This document shows positions 27,689 through 64,000 of a DNA stretch of 64,000 nt, in pieces. This DNA is from Molanna angustata (Eukaryota; Arthropoda; Insecta; Trichoptera; Molannidae): NCBI GenBank assembly GCA_963576475.1, contig OY754990.1:8367485-8431484 (forward strand), read 5' to 3'. The first letter of the stretch is position 1; each line of letters begins with the position of its first letter. A program made the position numbers and the translations under genes. The notes below the pieces were generated by a model, which worked only from the letters and a program-made list of their open reading frames with translations, was not told the origin of the DNA and searched no databases.

Positions 27689-30331
27689 GGATAGCCTAGT
27701 TTGTACACCAGCAGGGTGATTTTGTATGAAACACCAAGAGTTGTCTTAACTCTTGTCTTAACTCCCGAGAAATCTCGGAATTTGGTATTTTGTATGGAGT
27801 TTTCCGGTGTTAACTCCGTGAGAAAACTGAAGGGGGCGTGACCCAAACATTAGTACAAATTTGCCATATGTAAATAAAATTTCTATGTCCAGTTTAATTT
27901 ACATATGGCAATCTCGTACATTTATTTTATTTTATTTTATTAACGGCGTTTGCCATTTACAAGAATAATTCAAAAGATACAAAATATAGTACATAATGTG
28001 TGATAATGTATATATATATATATAAAAAAACAAACATATCCAATCAATAAACCATGAAAATAAAGCAAGAAGAAATCAATACAAAGAAAAACTTATAAAA
28101 AATACATATAAAAATACATACAAATAAAATTTAACCAAAAAATAAAGAGAAAACAAATGAAAGTAGGTATAAAATGAACAAATAAACAATATAGGTAAAG
28201 CAGGTATGAATAATGAAGAATAAAATTAAACACGATCAGTGGAATTTAACCCGTAGGGTATTTCTGTGATTATTTATATTGCCTATAAACAGATCAATAT
28301 GACTAGCATATTCATTGCTCAACCTCTGAATTTACCCGCATTTATCAGATTTTGACAGCTAATCGTGTGTTTTTTGTTTATTTTATTAATATTTAGCAAG
28401 GTATATACTCTATTTTCATTCATTGTTTTGTATTTCATAGCTTATTTACTGGATGCTTTTTATAAATAACATGTTTTAAATAAAATTTTAATTGAAATGG
28501 TGTTACGTCAAACGACTCAACTTTGAACAATTTTCTATTACCGATTCGATTTGTTTGTTATGCAATGGATTATTCTAATAAAATTGACACGCAAACATGT
28601 TTGTTTGGGTAATATCATGGGTTAACGTTTTTTTATAAATAATTTCTTGTTTAGAATGGACAAAAAAAGAGCATAATAATTTTTTCATGAAATTTTGAGT
28701 CTTTCTTTTATTATTTTTATAATTAAATATACATAGTAGTAAAATTGATTTTTCTTTATTGCAGATATTATATATATATATATAGTATCTTCTTCAGTAT
28801 CAGCTCAACTCTGTCTGGCTCAAGAATTCCTGCAGCAGTTTACTTAATTACATAATATGGCTTCCAAACATGTGCAACACACTGATGATTGCAAGATTTC
28901 AATTACATATCTGTAAAAATAATAAACAAGGTTAATAAAATAATTTACTTTGACCACTATAATGATCATGGTTCAAAAATTTTCATGCTTGTGTTTTCTT
29001 TATATCCTATTTTTTTCAACAAAATATATAGTTTCAGAATTATCTGCTCTTAACATGTGAGTGAATTATCAAACGCACTACATAAATACCATGCATATTA
29101 ATATGAAGCAGTATAAAAAGGTAAAACTAGTACTTTTATGTATATATGTTGTTTAGTTATCTTCATATTATAGTACAATGTGCTTTTAAATACTATTTAT
29201 TGATTTAAATCTACTTTCAAAACCAACTCCAATATTTTTTTCATTTATTTAAATTTAAACATTTCATTATATACATTATAACAAAGTAATGTGTTATTGA
29301 GTCATGAATTAACTGAAGTTAAAACAAACTACCACTATGCCACATGGATCAGCATTAGTCGCTATGCAAAAACAATTGATTGGAGCAGAATAGTAAATAG
29401 ATGTTCTCTCTGGCCTATGACAAATATAATGATATATAATAAATAGAATTTACAAAGCGCCGTTTAATGATACAAGATCACTCCAAGGGCGCTGTAGTTT
29501 ATTTGTTGGCTCTACGAAACAAGGCAGTCTTAAGAAGTCTTTCGGCATGTCCAACGGACCATCGTCTTTTTATCGCTTTTCATCGTCTTTTAACGCTCGC
29601 AAAAATAAGTATGACATGCTGCAAATAAACAAAACGTGATTAGTATCCTCATTTTATATTATTATACTCAAAGAAAAACGTCATGTTTCATTGTTTGAAA
29701 CGTCAAATTCATGAAATATTAAGCCTCCAAAGACCTAAGTCGAAATATTAGCAACGAATGTATAAACAAGTCAAATACTAAAATAAATAATAAATTTGGT
29801 CAATAATATGTATGAATATTGTACAAGATAAATAATACACACCTTGTAAATGATTATGGATGAATTAATTACTGTAATTAGTCAATTTTACAATATCAAA
29901 CTCGCGTGCATAGAAAATATAGAAGTAAATTCGTCGCGTGATTTGACAGGAGATAACTCTTATTCTACAAATAAATAAATAATTTTAACTCCGAGTATTT
30001 TATTGGGGTTAAGACAACGAAAGAAAATTCGCTTACAAAATACCAAAAATATACATACATTGGTGTTAACGAGCTAAATCCACAGATAAAATAGTACTTA
30101 ACTCCTTTCTTCTCCTCTGGTGTTTATACAAAATCAGCCTGCAGTTTGTGTTTATCTAGTATTCACACCAATTTAGTTATTTTACTTTAATATTATAGTT
30201 ACTTTTTTCAATATATAATGCAACTGGCTCACGCCAGTCGCAATTATAACTACAAACAAACCTAACCAAACTATTTTTACCAAAGTTTTGTAGGTTTATG
30301 TTTAAAAAATAGGTGTACATCCTAGGATATC
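27689..30331. mobile_element. Mutator-like MITE (MX1) expanded by an inner element
   Basis: Ends GGATAGCCTAG and CTAGGATATC are inverted and flanked by TGACAGCGCG on both sides (27679-27688 and 30332-30341), a 10-bp target duplication. The family is intact at 34816-35076. An inner block (27711-30142) has its own inverted ends (GCAGGGTGATTTTGTAT and ATACAAAATCAGCCTGC), so a 2.4-kb element seems to sit inside. I see no transposase frame in it; 27920-28340 looks like a decayed LINE 3' end. Confidence 0.6.
28341..29930. other. Interior of the nested element, no gene recognised
   Basis: AT-rich sequence with a few LINE- or MITE-like words; no frame above noise. This is part of the inner block of 27711-30142. 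Confidence 0.4.
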
Positions 30332-30386
30332 TGACAGCGCGGTGCGTCGCCATGTTGTTTATTCCATAGATTTTTATTATATATAA

Positions 30387-32855
30387 GGCCCAATTCACAT
30401 TCGACTAAAAATTTTATACGGAATTTTAGTATATGAGAAATGTCAAAAAGTTGACCAAATTTATACGGGATTAAATTGGTATTCAGATTCTCTAATTTTA
30501 TCTCATGACGTCACACCGCGCGGATAAAATCCTTTTATCCACGGTTTCCCGTTGATTTGGACGTTTTCGTATTCCGACTCGCATCTTAGACGTTCGATCT
30601 TTTAAAATATGACTTAAATTTATGCGGGTCGTTTGACATCCGTCTACAATTTTGTACGCTAGATAAGGGCTCCATTATTTGTTTGTCTTTACTTTATTCA
30701 ATTATTATTAATAATTATTTGGTGAAATTGTTTAAAGTGGAGTATTTTTTTTACTCACGTCTAAAGAAAAATAAACGTGATAACTTTTTAACTGTACAAA
30801 TTTATGACAAACAATAATCATCACGTATTTATAGGTACAGGTTACTTGACTTTCGTTGATATTTTTAGAGACCACACAAATAATGGAATTTTATTATCTT
30901 TGCCTAGATAATGGATAAAGAAGGTAAAGTTGTAAATTTTATTGGTTTTTGTAGCTTTTAACTAATGATGTGACACGAATTTTATTAAAAGTAATTGTTA
31001 GAGATTCCACTTTTCAAAAAACGTACTTACAAATTATATATCTATCATAATAATGAAAATCTACCAAGAATGGTCATTCTTCATCAATTTTAATATGAAG
31101 TATTCTTACAAGTAGCTAAATTTATATTCAATGTTCTACTAAAGTTTGGGGTTTCAGTCAAAATCTCACATACAAGTTGTCTGTCATTTGAGGTTAGGTT
31201 ATTATATAAACCATTATGTTCATTTTAAAACTTAGGTAACTCTGGATTAAATAATTATTACCATGGGTAATAACGCCCCAGATGAACCGACAGGATACTA
31301 AAAACAGGAATTCTTAGTTAGAATAATAATTTGTATACTATAAATAAATAAATTTTGTTCATTGCAGATGAAGACATTATTGAAATAGATATTGGCAATA
31401 GCGACAGACTTACTTATGATGATACTTACATTTTTTTCCACGTTGCAAGGACTAGAAGTAATTTAATAAGAAGACACATCACTTTAAAAAAAATCATATA
31501 TATATTTACTTATATTAAATTTGTCACATTTTCTATGTATGTATAAAATAAATAATCGTAATATAAATACATGTGTATTAAATTTGTTGTATCTAATTTG
31601 TAGAACCTTTTAAGCAGTAGACAGAATGACAAGGAAAAATAAAACAAGTACTTATGTAAATTGTTATAAAAATAATATATATTTTTTTTCATTTATTCTG
31701 TATATTATAAAAAAGAATTACAATAATATTTTCCGCCAAACTGCATAATAGTTTTTTGGCAAGGCAGATTCTCTTTTTCACATAACTAATGTATCTAATT
31801 AAAACATTTTATTTTACAGATCCATAGGTAGGTATAATAAAATCTGAATAGGTAGCTATTTACATTCAAATAATAATTATATGCAAAAAGGTTATTATAC
31901 TATATCAAAACACCAAAAAAAAATTCAATAATTAGTGAAAAAAATAATTCAGTCCCTTGATAGAGAAACATCATTAAACTCTGGATTGTTAGAAATCGCC
32001 AAATCTGAATTTCTCTGGTATTCTGGACCCACAATCTTTCAACTCTGGTGTCACTAGAATTCCCTGTAAAACAAATAATAACATTGTATTACATGAATTA
32101 TTAAATGGTCTTAATCATTTTCATAAAAGAAGCCGTCAGTCTAACATAATAAACACGAGTTTGAGTAATGACTGTCATATGAGTAGAAAATGAAAACTAA
32201 TTTGAATTCAAATGAAAGATACAGTTTGGAATGTTACTTGTTATTACCCTGATGTACCTATGTAATAACAAGTGATGCGTCATAAATACGGCTCACTTTT
32301 CTTCCAGTTATCACTAGATATGCTCGACATATTTAACCTATAAAATTTCAAGGCAAAACTTTATATTGACATATCTAACTTACCTTCATAAATTTACTAT
32401 CTTTCCATTTCTCATTACACTATTCGTTGATACTAAGTCAATCATCAACTCCATCTGCTTCTTTGTACTCTTAATTTTGGATTTATCCTTAGGTATCCAT
32501 AGCAAATAGCGCCGTACAAATTAGAAATGTTTCGGTTTTGGAGGTAAACTTTGTTTTAACCATAGAATACACTAACTAGTTTTGACAATAAAATCTCTTT
32601 TCTATGGTTTTGACGTTTTTAGGCTGTTGAATATTGCTAGAGAAATAAATTTTCGAATGTCTTGAATATATTACTTTTTGTGTCGCGGCAACACCGAAAA
32701 TGTTTTTATTCACGGTGACTAAAATTTTTCGGGCGAATTCATTCTAGTCGGCCATTGTTTAAGACGAAATCAGAATACGAGTTTACGACGCTTGCGACTA
32801 AAATTTTATTCGGGACGTATAAAAACTAATTTTAGTCGGCAAATCTGAATCGGAC
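30387..32855. mobile_element. TIR-bounded block, possibly a DNA transposon
   Basis: Begins GGCCCAATTCACATTCGAC and ends GCAAATCTGAATCGGAC, imperfect inverted ends with GACTAAAA close inside both. ATATAA flanks both sides, though in AT-rich DNA this may be chance. It holds a small two-exon frame on the plus strand and a possible spliced exon on the minus strand near 31951-32063. A PIF/Harbinger-like two-gene element is one option; I could not recognise a transposase. Confidence 0.4.
30911..31546 (+). CDS. Candidate small two-exon gene, unknown function
   Basis: Exon 1 (30911-30923) is ATGGATAAAGAAG followed by GTAAAG. Exon 2 (31368-31546) follows TTCATTGCAG and keeps the frame, giving MDKEDEDIIEIDIGNSDRL and then TYDDTYIFFHVARTRSNL before an AT-rich hydrophobic end and a stop. 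Total about 63 residues. The start looks like real coding sequence (acidic, few AT-biased codons), while the last 20 residues look like read-through of non-coding DNA, so the true end or a further exon may differ. No family was recognised. It lies inside the TIR-bounded block 30387-32855 and may belong to that element. Confidence 0.3.
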
Positions 32856-33074
32856 ATATAATATACTATGTAGATGTAGTACTCCGTGCAAAAAGTGAGT
32901 CATTTGTTTTCGATTCATACAAAATAACTACGACATCTAGTATATTATAATAAAAATCTATGGTTTTTTCCTCACACAATACTACCAACATGACGTCATA
33001 AAAATTCGAACTAATTCTTCTTCTTTCTACTTTTTAAAAGGCTTTATTTCACCGTTGCCAGTGTTCTAGCCGAA

Positions 33075-33205
33075 TTCTGATAATTGTGTGTTCGGAAAAT
33101 TGTTTTTCGAAAAAATGTGATTCGAATAATTGCCATTCGTAAAATTGATTTTCGTAAAATTGAGCATTCGAATAATTGTTTTTCGAATAATTTTCCTGTC
33201 ACCAT
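33075..33205. repeat. Short degenerate tandem repeat (about 17 bp)
   Basis: Successive words such as TTCGGAAAATTG, TTCGAATAATTG, TTCGTAAAATTG occur about seven times at 15-18 bp spacing. Confidence 0.6.
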
Positions 33206-33234
33206 TTTATCTGTGGCTAAAGTGCAAAAGGCTG

Positions 33235-33306
33235 TCTTGATCCACTCCCTTCTCCTCTGGTGTTTACAAAATCAGCCTGCTGGTGTTTATACAAAATCAG
33301 CCTGCA
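33235..33306. repeat. Tandem pair of inner-element ends
   Basis: GGTGTTTACAAAATCAGCCTG and a near copy follow each other (start 33259 and 33281), the same word that closes the element at 30142. Just upstream, GTCTTGATCCACTCC with TTTTATCTGTGG is the inverse of 24504-24552. Confidence 0.55.
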
Positions 33307-33406
33307 GGTAACTGGTGACCTTATCATTAAATTAAATTAGGTAAACCCGCTTTTAGATGTGCTGTACAATTTGTTACCGTATATTTAATTTTTATGTGTA
33401 ATCAAT

Positions 33407-34305
33407 TGTTATAGCCGAAAAACAGTGTTGTCGAAAAACAATAATTTTTAATTTTTTCCGCGGCAACATTTTGACGGAAGACTACTAGCGCCCCTGACGG
33501 CGTGAGAGAACGACAAGGAAGCTTATAGCCAACGCGTCAGTGACGCGCTCTCTTGGCATTCGACGCTGGTGAAGGGCGGACGGTTTGGTGTGACGCCGTC
33601 ATCCATATTTTCGACGGCGCAGGAGGTCTGCTTGACAGGACCCGTCACGCGCATGGACGCTGATGGTGCCCCAGAACCAAGATGAGGGCATCAACAGGAC
33701 AGGAGGTTGGAGGCAGAGCGCAGTGTGGGGCCACCGCGTAGGGAACGCGGCGGCTCGCAGATTGGACCACGAGGGGCAATCCGTGTCGTCTGGAGCGTCG
33801 GTTCGCCTCCGGTGAGGCCCCAGCTGGTATGCCACCTCTGTCGAGATGCGCCGTCATAGCGTGCCGTGGGGCACAGAGCCTGCCATGGGTGACGGTCTGG
33901 AGGAGATCAGGAGGAGAAGAAGAAACCACGCCGAGTACGACAAGGACCTGCCAGCCTGACGCAGAGGCTGGGCCCCGCCGGAACTTCAGCCACCACGTGG
34001 AAGACAGTGACATGCCTGGAGAAAGGATGTCGCTGTACCCTGGGGCTGCACCTTCTGGTCGGCGTCTCTTCGTGCTCGGTGGTGCTTAAGAGTTGGATTG
34101 TTATCGTTTTGTTTTGTTATTTGTACTCTGTTGTTGTTGTGTTTGTTTTTTTTTTTTTATTATTTAACTGCCATGGACCAACTAAACTGATATTTTGAAT
34201 AAATGCGCCGTACTACTACAATTTCAAAGTGTCACCATCATTTTTCTCCTTTTATTCCTCACATTGGCTTTGATGTTTCCTCGTGGTAGACGAGAGGTCT
34301 CATCA
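33407..34305 (+). mobile_element. Solo LTR copy 3 (899 bp), upstream of the zinc-finger gene
   Basis: TG...CA ends, flanked by CAAT on both sides (33403-33406 and 34306-34309), a 4-bp target duplication. GC-rich; AATAAA near 34198. Ends 306 bp before the start codon at 34612, in the same orientation as the gene, so it could affect transcription. No internal retroelement genes remain, as expected after LTR-LTR recombination. Confidence 0.85.
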
Positions 34306-34611
34306 CAATGTTTGAAAAAGTATTCATAGCAGTATCGTATGCATGCAAAATACTCTAGGCCAGTAAATTGAGAAGTCTATGAGGGCGTCTTTAATAAACT
34401 ATTACTTCTGGCAACACTTTCACGAATCGTCATCAATGTCAAAAGTCAAAACAAAACTTTAACCTAATCTGTACTTTAACCTATTATAATAAAAACCGGA
34501 ATGTTTCCTGTGAAAATCGTATTGAAATAGCGATTTTTTTCATTCAAATACGTGTTCAAAACAGTTATTTCATATTAAAACGTGATTATGTAAATATCTA
34601 AAACAATCGAA

Positions 34612-63828
<29,217 letters not shown>

Positions 63829-63939
63829 GTTAGTTGGTTCTCTTTGACGACTATTTCATACATATAATATGAAATTGTTACAATGGAGGTCATTCTAGTT
63901 GAATAGTAGAAGAAACATTGGCGTGAGAAATGAATTTAA

Positions 63940-64000
63940 ATGAATTTCTCCTCTGTTGGGAATCGAACCCAGGACGCCTGCACAGAAACCAAACGGCTCA
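63940..64000 (-). mobile_element. tRNA-headed SINE, cut by the window end
   Basis: B box (GGTTCGATTCC on the minus strand) and the words GGACGCCTGCACAGAAACC match the SINE head at 53827-53900. The A box would lie just past the window edge. Confidence 0.65.

Noticed and set aside
24490..33250. One 8.8-kb element bounded by the inverted word GGAGTGGATCAAGACAG at 24.5 and 33.25 kb
   Set aside because: The interval contains several independent elements with their own borders and target duplications; the shared word more likely marks two separate copies of a short repeat.

Overview
The window is AT-rich animal nuclear DNA with spliceosomal introns, C2H2 zinc-finger genes, very long (TA)n tracts and dense, nested transposons. 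An insect is the best fit. The abundant GTAGGTACCTAC-like words, tRNA-headed SINE-like repeats and RTE/CR1-type retroelements suggest a moth or butterfly, but this is inference from sequence style and no species marker is present.

Host-type genes. (1) A C2H2 zinc-finger gene on the + strand can be rebuilt from at least 34612 to past 63828. Eight exons keep one reading frame across GT/AG sites and encode a short acidic start, a basic coiled-coil-like segment and nine C2H2 fingers. Its seven introns hold most of the right half of the window and are packed with insertions. (2) A compact zinc-finger ORF on the - strand (13295-14710) has 13 full fingers in one exon, with frameshifted extra fingers downstream. 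(3) Two weak candidates are a two-exon small ORF inside a TIR-bounded block (30911-31546) and a THAP-like amino-terminal relic (35959-36153).

Mobile DNA by region. 1-5.8 kb: tandem repeats and Helitron/SINE fragments. 6-12.7 kb: a complete non-autonomous Helitron, two families of Penelope-like elements (PLE) as inverted pairs bounded by (TA)n, and a PLE reverse transcriptase with a GIY-YIG nuclease. 15-22 kb: GC-rich solo LTRs and a CR1/Jockey-type retroelement with an intact PHD-type ORF1 and a broken ORF2. 24.6-27.7 kb: an inverted repeat with two arms of exactly 1140 bp. 27.7-32.9 kb: TIR elements. 33.4-34.3 kb: a third solo LTR, just upstream of the zinc-finger gene. Introns: a third PLE inverted pair split by an internally deleted pogo-like transposon, a 106-bp minisatellite with a 12-unit higher-order duplication, several truncated LINEs (one with a 14-bp and one with a roughly 44-bp flanking duplication), hairpin MITEs, and a 19-bp tandem array whose unit is an RFX X-box consensus.

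The most noteworthy points are the zinc-finger gene with introns placed at the same codon of several fingers, the Helitron family with both ends and empty sites visible in the window, the hammerhead-ribozyme-like motifs at PLE ends, the 34-unit X-box array, and the equal-armed palindrome. I found no CRISPR array, no rRNA and no convincing functional tRNA gene.
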